Below are positions 1 to 8,542 of a stretch of DNA of 64,000 bases, one piece after another. The position numbers and the translations under genes are program-made. Source of the DNA: Catellatospora vulcania. GTDB taxonomy: Bacteria; Actinomycetota; Actinomycetes; Mycobacteriales; Micromonosporaceae. The notes below the pieces were generated by a model that worked only from the letters and a program-made list of their open reading frames with translations, had not been told where the DNA came from and searched no databases. The stretch's first letter is position 1; each line of letters opens with the position of its first letter. Location of the stretch: NCBI RefSeq assembly GCF_009720385.1, contig NZ_WARX01000025.1, positions 1 to 64,000 of the forward strand. The letters run 5' to 3'.

Positions 1-37
1 GGACACGGCCCGCCCGCCCGGTGCGGCGCTGCTGCGG

Positions 38-409
38 TCAGTGGGACCGCTTCGACTTGCGGCCCAGCCACCACACGACGGTGACCACCGCCGCGCCGAT
101 GAGCCAGGGACGCGGGTTGCGACGGACACTGTCCATCGCGTCGCGGCCCATGGACTCCCACTCCTGCGAGCTGGACGGCACCCGGTCGGCCAGGTCGTGG
201 ACGACCTCGCCGGCCCTGTCCTTCGCCAGCACCGCCGTCGCAGCGACCTGGTCCTTGACCTCACCGGCGTGTGTCGCGACGGTGCGGCCCGACTCGGCCA
301 GGGTGTGCCCGACCTCGCCGGCCTGCGCGGCGACCGCGCGGCCCGACTCGGCCAGGGTCGCCTTGAGCTGCTCCGCCGAAGCGGCGACTCCGTTGCTGTT
401 TCTAGCCAT
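38..409 (-). CDS. Small tail-anchored membrane protein, unknown function
   Basis: This 123-residue protein starts at the ATG preceded by GAGGAGGGC on the minus strand, which I prefer to an in-frame start ten codons upstream that lacks a ribosome site. Residues 10-75 form an alanine-rich amphipathic region in which LAESGR and AGEV recur twice, so it is probably helical or coiled. A single hydrophobic segment (PWLIGAAVVTVVWWLG) ends the protein, followed by a basic tail (RKSKRSH). That layout suggests a protein with its N-terminal domain on the cytoplasmic side, similar in style to DUF3618-like actinobacterial proteins. No catalytic motif is visible and the function is unknown. Confidence 0.75.
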   Translation of the reverse strand: MARNSNGVAASAEQLKATLAESGRAVAAQAGEVGHTLAESGRTVATHAGEVKDQVAATAVLAKDRAGEVVHDLADRVPSSSQEWESMGRDAMDSVRRNPRPWLIGAAVVTVVWWLGRKSKRSH

Positions 410-529
410 TGAGCTGCCCTCCTCATTCGCGCCGAGCACGCCTTAAGGGAACCGGCGGCCCGTTGCGACCCGGATACCCGCTCGGCAGGGCGCTAACCGC
501 CGTCCGGAGGGGACATTCCGGCAGGGCGG

Positions 530-1321
530 TCAGCGCGGGCGTACGCCGCTGACCGCCCAGGCCCGCGCGGGCAGCACGATGGACCCGTCCGCGGCGACGA
601 CCAGTCCCTCCCGTAGCCGGTCGCGCAGCACTTCGCGGTCTTCGGCGGACAGGGTGGCGAGGTAGCCGGGGGCCGGCCCCTGCCCGCCGAGGAACGGCGT
701 CCAGAGGTCGTCGAAGCCGGTGAACACGGCGACCGTCTCGATCGGCCGCACCGCCACGTCGCGCAGGCCCGCGCCGGTCCACAGGTCCCGCAGCGGTTCG
801 GGCCGGCACAGCGGGAAGCGGCGGCCCTCGTCGAGCTCCGCGGCGGCGGGATCGAGCGCGACGGCCGCGGTCCAGAAGTGCCGCAGCATCGCCATGCCCT
901 CGGCGTAGTCCCAGACGTAGGCCGCGACGGCGCCGCCCGGCGCGGCGGCGCGCACGCACTCGGCGACCGCCCGCTCGGGGCCGGGCACGAAGTTGAGCGC
1001 CAAGCCGCTGACCACCGCGTCGAAGGAGCCGTCGGGCACCGGCAGGGAACGGGCGTCGCCGCTGTAGAAGGTCACCCGCGGATCGGTGACGCGGGCCCGC
1101 GCGTGCGCCAGGAAACCCTCGGCGGGGTCCACCCCCGTCACCCGGGACGGCTCCGCCCGGGCGAGCACGGCGGCGGTCAGCGCACCGGTGCCGCAGCCCA
1201 CGTCGAGCCAGCTACGCCCGGACGGCACGGCCAGCAGCCGCACGAACGCGTCCGCGATCCAGGCGCTCCACCGGCCCATGTATACCTCGTACGCGTCGCC
1301 GACCGCCCAGACATCCGTCAC
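530..1321 (-). CDS. Class I SAM-dependent methyltransferase
   Basis: This 263-residue protein has the Rossmann methyltransferase motifs in order. Motif I is LDVGCGTGALT at about residues 39-49, the acidic ribose-binding end of strand 2 is VTGVDPAEG, the GDARSLPVPDGSFDAVVS stretch carries the adenine-binding Asp and post-motif, and an LNFVPGP loop follows. It belongs to the Methyltransf_11 type, but the acceptor cannot be read from sequence. The start is GTG. No Shine-Dalgarno sequence is present, but a TATCGT -10 box (1329-1334) lies 7 nt upstream, so a leaderless mRNA is likely. The binding-protein gene upstream ends 28 nt away on the same strand. Confidence 0.85.
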   Translation of the reverse strand: MTDVWAVGDAYEVYMGRWSAWIADAFVRLLAVPSGRSWLDVGCGTGALTAAVLARAEPSRVTGVDPAEGFLAHARARVTDPRVTFYSGDARSLPVPDGSFDAVVSGLALNFVPGPERAVAECVRAAAPGGAVAAYVWDYAEGMAMLRHFWTAAVALDPAAAELDEGRRFPLCRPEPLRDLWTGAGLRDVAVRPIETVAVFTGFDDLWTPFLGGQGPAPGYLATLSAEDREVLRDRLREGLVVAADGSIVLPARAWAVSGVRPR

Positions 1322-1349
1322 GGGATCGACGATACGACCGCGCCACGAC

Positions 1350-2534
1350 TCAGCTGACTTTGCGAACCAGCGTGAACGCGCCGTCCTTGATCTGCAGCAG
1401 GACGAAGGTGGGATTCGGCTGGGTGCCGTTGGCGGCGAACTGCGCCGGCCCCGAGAGCAGCTCGATGTCGCCGGGTTTGGTGTCGGCGATCGCCTTGCGT
1501 ACCGCCTCGTGGTCGGTCGTCCCCGCGCGCTCGATGGCGTTGGCCGCCAGCCGGACGGCGTCGTAGCCCTGCATGGTGAACGGCCCCGGCTCGTGGCCGT
1601 AGGAAGCCCGGTACTTCTCGGCCCACGCCGCGGCCTTGGGCTCGAACTGTGCCAGCGGCAGGGTGATGCCGTAGACGCCCTCGGCCTGCTTGTCGTCGAG
1701 CACGTCGAACAGGGTCGGGTCGGTGCCCGCGTCGGACAGCATGATCGTGCCGGTGTAACCGCCGTCGCGCAGGTCGCGGATCATGCGGCCGGCCTCGGGG
1801 TAGTACCCGGTGAAGAAGACCAGGTCGGCGTCGACCTCCTTGACCTTGTCCAGCACCCGGGGGTAGCTGGTCGCGCCCTGGCTGACCCGCATCTGCCCGG
1901 CCAGGGTCAGCGGGCCGCCCTTCTTCTGCACGCTGGCGACGGCCGCGGCGGCCACGGTCTGCGGGAAGCTGGTGCCGTCGTCGATCACCAGCAGGCGGCG
2001 GCGGCCGAGCTTCTCCATCGCGTCGACGGCCTTCTCGGCTTCGAGCGTGGTGGTGCCGGCCAGCAGGAAGACGCTGTCGTAGCCGGGTGCCAGCAGATCG
2101 GTCGAGTTGGCCGCCGGAATGATCATCGGGATGCCGGCGGTCCGGAAGACCTTGAGCGTCGGCACCGCGGCCACGCTGCATCCGCCGCCGACGGAGACGG
2201 TGATGTCCCGCCCGGTCATCTCGTTCGCCTTCACCACGGCCGTGCCGGGGTCGCAGGCGTCGTCGCTCACGACCAGCTCGACCTTTTTGCCGAGCACCCC
2301 GCCAGCGTCGTTGACGTCCTTCACGGCGATCTGGTACGCCTCCGCCAGGCGCTGCCCGGTGGGCGCGTTGTCGCCGGTCAGCGGGACGAGCGCGCCGAGT
2401 CGTACGACATCGGGCGTGGAGTCCGTTTCCTCTGGCTGGCTGCAGGCGGCCACGCCGCCGATCAGCAGGGTGGCCAGGAGGGCGACCGCCGTACGCAGCC
2501 GGTGCGGCATTCGCGGTCCGTGGAGGATGTCCAT
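1350..2534 (-). CDS. Branched-chain amino acid-type ABC solute-binding lipoprotein
   Basis: A lipoprotein signal peptide (hydrophobic AVALLATLLIGGVAAC) leads into a periplasmic-binding type I fold (Peripla_BP_6, LivK/AmiC style). Recognisable segments are VVRLGALVPLTGDNA, YQIAVKDVNDAGGVLGKKVEL, the mid-domain FFTGYYPEAGRMIRDL and the ending FVLLQIKDGAFTLVRKV. No LivHMFG permease or ATPase genes are near, so this is an orphan receptor; it could feed a transporter elsewhere or sense a ligand. I chose the ATG at 2534 because a GATAAT -10 box lies 10 nt before it. The ATG at 2510 gives a tidier signal peptide and is the alternative. The c-di-GMP gene is divergent from it. Confidence 0.85.
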   Translation of the reverse strand: MDILHGPRMPHRLRTAVALLATLLIGGVAACSQPEETDSTPDVVRLGALVPLTGDNAPTGQRLAEAYQIAVKDVNDAGGVLGKKVELVVSDDACDPGTAVVKANEMTGRDITVSVGGGCSVAAVPTLKVFRTAGIPMIIPAANSTDLLAPGYDSVFLLAGTTTLEAEKAVDAMEKLGRRRLLVIDDGTSFPQTVAAAAVASVQKKGGPLTLAGQMRVSQGATSYPRVLDKVKEVDADLVFFTGYYPEAGRMIRDLRDGGYTGTIMLSDAGTDPTLFDVLDDKQAEGVYGITLPLAQFEPKAAAWAEKYRASYGHEPGPFTMQGYDAVRLAANAIERAGTTDHEAVRKAIADTKPGDIELLSGPAQFAANGTQPNPTFVLLQIKDGAFTLVRKVS

Positions 2535-2658
2535 ATCGTGAATTATTATCAGAGTTCGCGGGATAAGCCGGAATTGCCGCGTGGAAGATCGCGTTGACCC
2601 ACCGGACAAGGCCCGAACAGAGCGGCCACCCGGCCACTCGGAGGAGGACCCCCGAAAA

Positions 2659-4749
2659 ATGCGTTGGCCGTCTTGGAGGCGGGCCGTCGAACGGCTCGGC
2701 AGGCGGGGCACGACCGCACGCCGAGCCGACCCGGTGCTGCGGCCGCGCCGCAGCCTCGGCATGACCGCAGCGCTCGCCGCGGTGCTCTGCGGGCTGGGCG
2801 CGTTCACGCTGTGGGGCACGCTGCAGGCCACCCGGGCCACCGAGGTGCAGAGCCAGGCGCTCGTGCTCGACGCCATCTTCAGCGAGGCCAGCGCCGCCGT
2901 CGCGGTGCAGGAGATGCAGGCCCGCCACTACCAGCTCGAACCGTCGGTGGCCAGCCGCGCCCGTTACCTGGAGTCGGCCGCGCAGGCCGACGCCACGCTG
3001 CGCCGGGCGGTGGAGCTGAGCACCGGGCCGGCACTGGAGGACGCGCTGCGACTGCAGGCCGAGCAGTCGGCGTACCGGCAGGCCGCGGATGAGCTGATCA
3101 TCATGGTCACCGACCGCAACCCCGACGCCGTCCAGCAGGACCGGCTGGAGGTGACCCCTGCGTACTACACACTCCAGCACGACATCACCGAGGTAGCCCG
3201 AAACCACCACACCCAGGCCCAGAAGCTGGTCGCCGACCTGCGCAAGGTGCAGACCCGTATGTTCGCCGCGACGATCGTCGGGTTCGCCGTCGGGCTGGGG
3301 CTGGTCGCCGCGATCTGGCGGGTCATGCTCGGCTACCAGCGCCGCGTGCTCCAGCACGCCGAGGTCAGCCAGTACCAGGCGCTGCACGACCCGCTCACCG
3401 GGCTGGCCAACCGCCTGCTGTTCCAGCGCAGGCTGGAGGACGCCCTGGACCCGGCCCGGCCCGACGCCGAACAGCTCGCCGTGATGCTGATCGACATGAA
3501 CGGGTTCAAAGCCGTCAACGACACCCTCGGCCACCAGGCCGGCGACGACGTGCTGGTGGAGACCGGGCACCGGCTGCGCAAGGTGGTCCGCGAGGGCGAC
3601 ACCGTGGCCCGGCTCGGCGGCGACGAGTTCGCCGTGCTGCTGCCCAGCGTCACCTCCGCCGACGGGGCCGTCGAGATCGCCGAGCGGGCCACCGGCGCGC
3701 TGCGCCGCAACTACCTGCTGCCTGCCGGCTCCGCGGCCGTCAGCGGCAGCGTGGGCATGGTGCTGGGCCGTCCCGGCACTTCCGCCGAGGACATGCTGCG
3801 CCACGCCGACGCCGCCATGTACCGGGCCAAGACCAGCGGCAAGGGCGTCGCCCTGTACGACCCCGAGATCGACACCGACCAGCCCGGCCGGATGGCGCTG
3901 TTCGGCGACCTGCGGGCGCTGCTCACCGACGGCGACCCGGACGGCCAGCTGGTGCTCTACTACCAGCCGCAGGTGCGCCTCGCCGACGCGACCGTCAGCG
4001 CCACCGAGGCACTGGTGCGCTGGCGGCACCCGCAGCTCGGGCTGCTGTCGCCCGGCGCGTTCCTGGGCGTCGCGGAGACCGGCGGGCTGGAGATCCCGCT
4101 CACCTACCACCTGCTCCGGATCGCCGTGAAGCAGGCCGCGCACTGGTGCGCTCAGGGCCGCCCGATGACCGTCTCCGTCAACGTGTCGCCGAACTGCCTG
4201 CTCGACGACGCCTTCGTCGGCCAGGTGCGTTCCGCGCTGGCCGAGCACGGGCTGCCGGCGACGCTGCTGCGGCTGGAGATCACCGAGAGCGGCATGACCA
4301 CCGACCCGGGCCGGGCGCAGGACGCGCTGCGGCGGGTACGCCGCGACGGCGTGCAGGTCTCGATCGACGACTTCGGCACCGGCTTCAGCTCGCTGAGCCA
4401 GCTCAAACTGCTCGCCGCGGACGAACTGAAGATCGACCGGACCTTCATCCACGACCTGGCCACCGACCCCGGCGACGCCATCCTGGTGCGCAGCGCCATC
4501 GACCTGGCGCACAACCTCGGCCTGTTCGTGACCGCCGAGGGCGTGGAGGATCTCACCGCGCTGGCCATCCTCGACGGCCTGGGCTGCGACCAGGTGCAGG
4601 GCTTCGCGCTGGCCTACCCGGTGCCGGCGGACGCCCTCATGGCGGAGATCCGCAAGGCGCAGGACACGGCCCGCACCACGCTCAAACCCGCCACCCGCCG
4701 CGGCGGCGCCACCGTGCAGACGCAGACCGCGGCGGCTCTCAACCCGTGA
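2659..4749 (+). CDS. Membrane GGDEF-EAL c-di-GMP synthase/phosphodiesterase
   Basis: The start is the ATG after a strong GAGGAGGAC ribosome site; a GTG 26 codons upstream lacks one. The 696-residue protein has a TM helix at about 35-54, a helical extracytoplasmic sensor region to about 198, a second TM at about 200-222, a GGDEF domain (GGDEF at 320-324) and an EAL domain (EAL at about 450). The inhibitory RxxD site (REGD) stands five residues before GGDEF. EAL catalytic residues are present: Asn in SVNVSPN, Glu in LEITES, DDFG at about 570, Lys in ELKID, Glu in AEGVE and Gln in DQVQG. Both activities therefore look possible. The sensor region has no recognised ligand-binding fold. Confidence 0.93.
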   Translation: MRWPSWRRAVERLGRRGTTARRADPVLRPRRSLGMTAALAAVLCGLGAFTLWGTLQATRATEVQSQALVLDAIFSEASAAVAVQEMQARHYQLEPSVASRARYLESAAQADATLRRAVELSTGPALEDALRLQAEQSAYRQAADELIIMVTDRNPDAVQQDRLEVTPAYYTLQHDITEVARNHHTQAQKLVADLRKVQTRMFAATIVGFAVGLGLVAAIWRVMLGYQRRVLQHAEVSQYQALHDPLTGLANRLLFQRRLEDALDPARPDAEQLAVMLIDMNGFKAVNDTLGHQAGDDVLVETGHRLRKVVREGDTVARLGGDEFAVLLPSVTSADGAVEIAERATGALRRNYLLPAGSAAVSGSVGMVLGRPGTSAEDMLRHADAAMYRAKTSGKGVALYDPEIDTDQPGRMALFGDLRALLTDGDPDGQLVLYYQPQVRLADATVSATEALVRWRHPQLGLLSPGAFLGVAETGGLEIPLTYHLLRIAVKQAAHWCAQGRPMTVSVNVSPNCLLDDAFVGQVRSALAEHGLPATLLRLEITESGMTTDPGRAQDALRRVRRDGVQVSIDDFGTGFSSLSQLKLLAADELKIDRTFIHDLATDPGDAILVRSAIDLAHNLGLFVTAEGVEDLTALAILDGLGCDQVQGFALAYPVPADALMAEIRKAQDTARTTLKPATRRGGATVQTQTAAALNP

Positions 4750-4796
4750 CCGCCGCGCCCGCCGCGCCGGCGGGCACGGCGGACGCGGCGTCGCGG

Positions 4797-7244
4797 TCAG
4801 TGCGCGTAGACCTCGAACTCCGAGATCTGCGCCGCCGGCCAGCCGTTGTTGGCCGTGAACGTCAGGGTCAGCTCCCGGGCCGTGACGGCCGGGAAGGTGA
4901 TCGTGACGACGTTGCCGGTCTCCGGCGCGAACAGGTACTCGGCCGCGTCGACCAGCGGGGCGCCGTCGGCCGACACGGCGATGGTCTGCCAGCGGCCGCC
5001 CCAGTTGGCCGGCAGCTTCAGCACGATCCGGCTCGCCGACACCTGGTGGCCCAGGTCCAGCGTGACGGTCTGCGGGAAGGCGCCGTTGAGGCTCTCGAAG
5101 TACGTCGAGGCGTCGCCGTCGACCAGGTTCGGCGGCGCGATCCACCAGCCCGCCTGCGAGCTGGACGTGATGTCGCGGCCCAGGGCCAGGTTGCCGTCGG
5201 GGTCGAACCCGATGCCCTTCAGGCCCACCACGTACGGACCGGCGGGCGAACTGCTGTGGACGGTCAGCAGGCCCGCATAGTTGCCCGAGGTCTCCGGCGC
5301 GAACCGCACCTGCAGCGTGCAGGTCGCCCCGACGGCGATCACGGCGCAGCCGCTGTCCACGGTGTACCCGCGCGGCGGCACGACCGCGTCGACGGTGATC
5401 GGCTTCGGGCCGGGGTTGGTGATGGCGACGGGCTGCACGGCCTGCGTGCCGATCGGCTGGAAGCCGTACTCGACCCCGGTGGCCTGCGCGATCTCCAGCT
5501 GCCCGGCCGGCGCGAAGCCGCACCGGGTGCCGTTCCAGCCGAGGTTGCCCGCACCGCGGGTCACCGTGAAGCCGCTGGCGCAGTCGTGCACGCCCGTGTC
5601 GCCCAGCCCGAACGCGACGACCTTCGTGAACGAGGCCGCACCCGGCGCCTGCAGCTGCAGGGCGACCGTGCCCGCCCCGGCGACGGTCACCCGCTCCACG
5701 GACACGTTCGTGATGGCCTTGCCGAAGAACTGCATGCCCGCGTACGAGCTGTCCAGCAGCGTGGTGTCGCGGACCTGGACCGTCCCGGTCAGCGGGGCGT
5801 CGGCGGCCCAGAACCACAGCGCGGCGATCTGCGTCGGCTCGTTGGGCACCAGGCTGCCGGTGCGCACCAGCAGGTTGCCGCTGATGACGGTGGTGCCGGC
5901 GAGCGGGTTCGCGCCGAACCGGTTGCCCACGTGCACGCCGCCGCCCTGGGTGACGGTGTCGGCGGCGACGTTGTCGCTGACCGTGTTGTCCCTGCCGCCG
6001 TACACCGCGAAGGCGTTGGCCAGCAGCGGCACCGAGACCGTGTTGCGGGTGAAGATGTTGCCGGTGTCGGCGTTGGACGCCGACCACATGGCCATGCCGT
6101 CGTCGCCGGTGTTGCGTACGAACAGGTTGGTCACCGTGCTGTGGCTGACCCCGTTGTGCAGGTTGAGGCCGTCGGCCCAGACGTTCTTGATCCGGCCGCC
6201 GTCGACGGTCAGGCTCTCGGACGGGCCGTCGAACCACATGCCGACCTTGACGTGCTCGACCCAAACGTTCTTGATGGTCGAGCTGCTCAGCGAGCCACCG
6301 AAGCCGCTGTCGATGGTGGCGTCGTCGCGGGCCACCGTGTCGCCGAAGACCGCGAAGTCCGACAGGTGCACGTCGGTGCTCGGGTTCGGTGCGGCGTTGC
6401 CGAACAGGCCCACGCCCGCGCCGCGCAGCACGGTGTGCCACGGGCCCGCGCCGCGTACCGTCACCCGGTCCACCTGCAGGTGGCGGGTCACGTCGTAGTC
6501 GCCCGGCGGGATCCACAGGCCGCGCTGGGCCTCGCGGGCCGCGTCGATCGCCGCCTGCAAGGCGGCGCCGGAGTCGGCCGCGCCGGTCGGGTCGGCCCCG
6601 AAGTCGAGCGCGCTCAGGAAGCCCTCGGGCGCGGCCGGGGCGGGGGCGACGACCTCGAAGTCGGCGAGGTCCACGACGGTGGCGGCGCTCGCCTTCAGCC
6701 GCACCTTGGCGCCCGTCGGCAGGGTGCGGCCGAAGGTGGTGCGCACGTCGTCGAAGTAGTGGTGCTGACCGCGGTCGGCCGGGTCGTTGGTGTACGGGTA
6801 GTTGCCGTACACGTGCGAGTACTTCGAGGTCAGCGCGAGCTGCCCGGCCGCCTTGCCGTTCGCGGTCACGGCCAGCGAGCCGCTCGTGCCGTCCGGCACG
6901 GAGTAGCGCACGTCGACCGCGTTGGCGGGCTTGGCCAGGGTGAACTCGACCCACTCACCGGCGTCGAGGGCGACCGCGCGGCGGCCGGACGCCTCCGCGG
7001 CGAGCTGTGTGAACGCGCGGGTCGCGGCGAGCACGCGGCCATCGGTGCGGGCGTGCTCGGCCTCGTACTCGGTGAAGGGCACGGCCGCGCCGCGCGCGCC
7101 GTACAGGGCGGGCAGCGGCAGGGCGGTGCCGGGCAGGGTGGGCACGGTCGGCAGGGCCGGACCGGCGACGGCTGCCGTCGGTCCGGCCAGCACACCGGCC
7201 GCGGCGAACGTCGTCGCGGCCATTAGGGCGGTGCGGAGCTTCAT
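4797..7244 (-). CDS. Secreted multidomain beta-helix glycosidase, possible GH87-type alpha-1,3-glucanase
   Basis: This 815-residue protein starts at an ATG with TAGGAG seven bases upstream; a TTG one codon earlier is not needed. It has a signal peptide with AxA sites and an N-terminal CBM35/CBM6-like beta-sandwich (about 55-205, YEAEHA start). A parallel beta-helix follows (about 215-570, opening SALDFGADPTGAADSGAALQAAIDAA in the pectate-lyase-3/GH55/GH87 style, with many repeated N-x-V/I-x-G turns). Next come a choice-of-anchor-D/ASH-type domain (about 600-690) and a discoidin/F5-8C-like CBM32 domain to the end. The layout resembles actinomycete mycodextranases, but I cannot fix the catalytic Asp residues, so GH87 is a working label. 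A polysaccharide outside the cell is the expected substrate. Confidence 0.7.
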   Translation of the reverse strand: MKLRTALMAATTFAAAGVLAGPTAAVAGPALPTVPTLPGTALPLPALYGARGAAVPFTEYEAEHARTDGRVLAATRAFTQLAAEASGRRAVALDAGEWVEFTLAKPANAVDVRYSVPDGTSGSLAVTANGKAAGQLALTSKYSHVYGNYPYTNDPADRGQHHYFDDVRTTFGRTLPTGAKVRLKASAATVVDLADFEVVAPAPAAPEGFLSALDFGADPTGAADSGAALQAAIDAAREAQRGLWIPPGDYDVTRHLQVDRVTVRGAGPWHTVLRGAGVGLFGNAAPNPSTDVHLSDFAVFGDTVARDDATIDSGFGGSLSSSTIKNVWVEHVKVGMWFDGPSESLTVDGGRIKNVWADGLNLHNGVSHSTVTNLFVRNTGDDGMAMWSASNADTGNIFTRNTVSVPLLANAFAVYGGRDNTVSDNVAADTVTQGGGVHVGNRFGANPLAGTTVISGNLLVRTGSLVPNEPTQIAALWFWAADAPLTGTVQVRDTTLLDSSYAGMQFFGKAITNVSVERVTVAGAGTVALQLQAPGAASFTKVVAFGLGDTGVHDCASGFTVTRGAGNLGWNGTRCGFAPAGQLEIAQATGVEYGFQPIGTQAVQPVAITNPGPKPITVDAVVPPRGYTVDSGCAVIAVGATCTLQVRFAPETSGNYAGLLTVHSSSPAGPYVVGLKGIGFDPDGNLALGRDITSSSQAGWWIAPPNLVDGDASTYFESLNGAFPQTVTLDLGHQVSASRIVLKLPANWGGRWQTIAVSADGAPLVDAAEYLFAPETGNVVTITFPAVTARELTLTFTANNGWPAAQISEFEVYAH

Positions 7245-7669
7245 CAATGGCTCCTATCGGGATGATCTGCGCGCATGGGGGCGCGCTCAAGGATTCGGCG
7301 GTATGGGGATCGCGGCCGGCACGCGTCGCGGGCGGTGTTCGGCGGCTGTTTCGGACACGTCGCGAACGTGTTCCGAAGATGTCAGCAGATTAGGTCCGCC
7401 ACCGTCGCCACGTCCAGAGCCGCACGCAAAAATCAAACAAACGTCCAGAGTTCTTTTGCGCGCCCTTACTCACCCGCGTGGAGTCGGGAATCCCCATTAA
7501 CTAGGGACTTTCGGCTCGTTCGGTAGGCGTGCAAGCTATATCCAGCGGCCGGGTTCCAGGATGTGGCAGGCTGATGACAGCAGAGTTTACGCAAATATAT
7601 CGACACTTTACGCAAGCTGTTGCACCAGCCGGTCCACACCCGCCCCACCTGGGGGCGGATGATGTCGGG
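7245..7669. promoter_or_regulatory. Divergent intergenic region between glycosidase and hydrolase genes
   Basis: This stretch of about 425 bases separates the glycosidase start from the hydrolase start. Its middle is clearly less GC-rich than the flanks. It holds the TTTACGCAA direct repeats listed separately. I see no LacI-type palindrome and no convincing ORF. Upstream in-frame starts for the hydrolase at 7529 would run through the direct repeats, which argues against them. Confidence 0.4.
7586..7615. promoter_or_regulatory. Direct-repeat operator candidate (TTTACGCAA x2)
   Basis: Two exact copies of TTTACGCAA lie at 7586-7594 and 7607-7615, 21 bp apart, so on the same face of the helix two turns apart. 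They sit 55-85 bp before the hydrolase start in an AT-rich patch. This geometry suits a protein that binds as a head-to-tail pair. No regulator gene is adjacent. Confidence 0.4.
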
Positions 7670-8512
7670 ATGGTCGAGATGGTGCGGGCGGACGACGGGC
7701 TGACGCTGTGGACCCGTCGCACGGGAGACGGCAGCCCGCTGGTGATGTGCCATGGCGGGCCGGGGCTCTGGGACTACTTCGACGAGCCTGCCGCACTGCT
7801 CGCCGGGGACTTCTCCGTCGTGCGGTGGGATCAGCGCGGCTGCGGCCGCTCGCCGTTCGGCGGTCCGTACTCGATGGAACAGAACCTCGCCGACCTGCAC
7901 GCGGTCGTCCGCAGCACCGGCCCGGCGCCGGTCGCCGTGCTCGGCCACTCCTGGGGCGGCCTGCTGGCGCTGCGCTACGCCCTGGCCCACCCCGACCACG
8001 TCAGCCACCTGGTGTACGTGTCCGGCGTCGGCGTGGACCCGGCCGCCACCTGGAAGGCCGACTACCGCGCGGGCCTGGCCGCCCGGCTCGTCCCGTACCA
8101 GGCCAGGTACGACGAGCTCAACGGCCGCGAGCGCAGCCCCGAGGAAGACCGCGAGCTGGCGGTGCTGCAGTGGACCGCTGACTTCGCGGACCCCGCGACG
8201 GCGCTCGAACTGGCCGAGCGGGCGGCGACGCCGTTCCTGGGCGTCAACCTCGCCTACCACGCCGCGATGAGCCGGCAGACCGCCGCGTACGTCGACTCGG
8301 GCACGGCGCTGGCCGCCGCCGCGACCGTGCGCGCGCCCGTGCTGATCATCGACGGGGAGCACGACATCCGCCCGCGCCGCAGCGTGGACTCGCTGGCCCG
8401 CGCGCTGCCGCAGGTCACCAGGATCAGCCTGGACGCCGGGCACCTGCCCTGGGCCGAGCAGCCCGCCGCCTTCGCCGCGGCGGTCCGCGACTTCGTCCAC
8501 GACCGCCGATAA
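7670..8512 (+). CDS. Alpha/beta hydrolase, proline iminopeptidase-like
   Basis: The 280-residue fold has the hallmarks of peptidase family S33: HGGPG oxyanion motif near residue 28, DQRGCGRS, nucleophile elbow GHSWGG, acid Asp in IIDGEHD and catalytic His in DAGHLPW. Such enzymes release N-terminal proline or cleave small amides in the cytoplasm, and no signal peptide is seen. I chose the ATG at 7670 because residues upstream do not match the family and would cross a candidate operator; an ATG at 7679 is also possible. The next gene follows after 30 nt, so the hydrolase probably heads an operon with the NagZ-like and serine hydrolase genes. Confidence 0.85.
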   Translation: MVEMVRADDGLTLWTRRTGDGSPLVMCHGGPGLWDYFDEPAALLAGDFSVVRWDQRGCGRSPFGGPYSMEQNLADLHAVVRSTGPAPVAVLGHSWGGLLALRYALAHPDHVSHLVYVSGVGVDPAATWKADYRAGLAARLVPYQARYDELNGRERSPEEDRELAVLQWTADFADPATALELAERAATPFLGVNLAYHAAMSRQTAAYVDSGTALAAAATVRAPVLIIDGEHDIRPRRSVDSLARALPQVTRISLDAGHLPWAEQPAAFAAAVRDFVHDRR

Positions 8513-8542
8513 CGGGCTTGAGCAGGCACGCAGCTCAGTAAC

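Noticed and set aside
1318-6954. A 1,878-codon open frame on the minus strand
   Set aside because: It crosses the binding-protein, GGDEF-EAL and glycosidase genes in other frames. Its product is an Arg/Gly/Pro-rich string with no domains, the usual shadow of GC-rich coding DNA.
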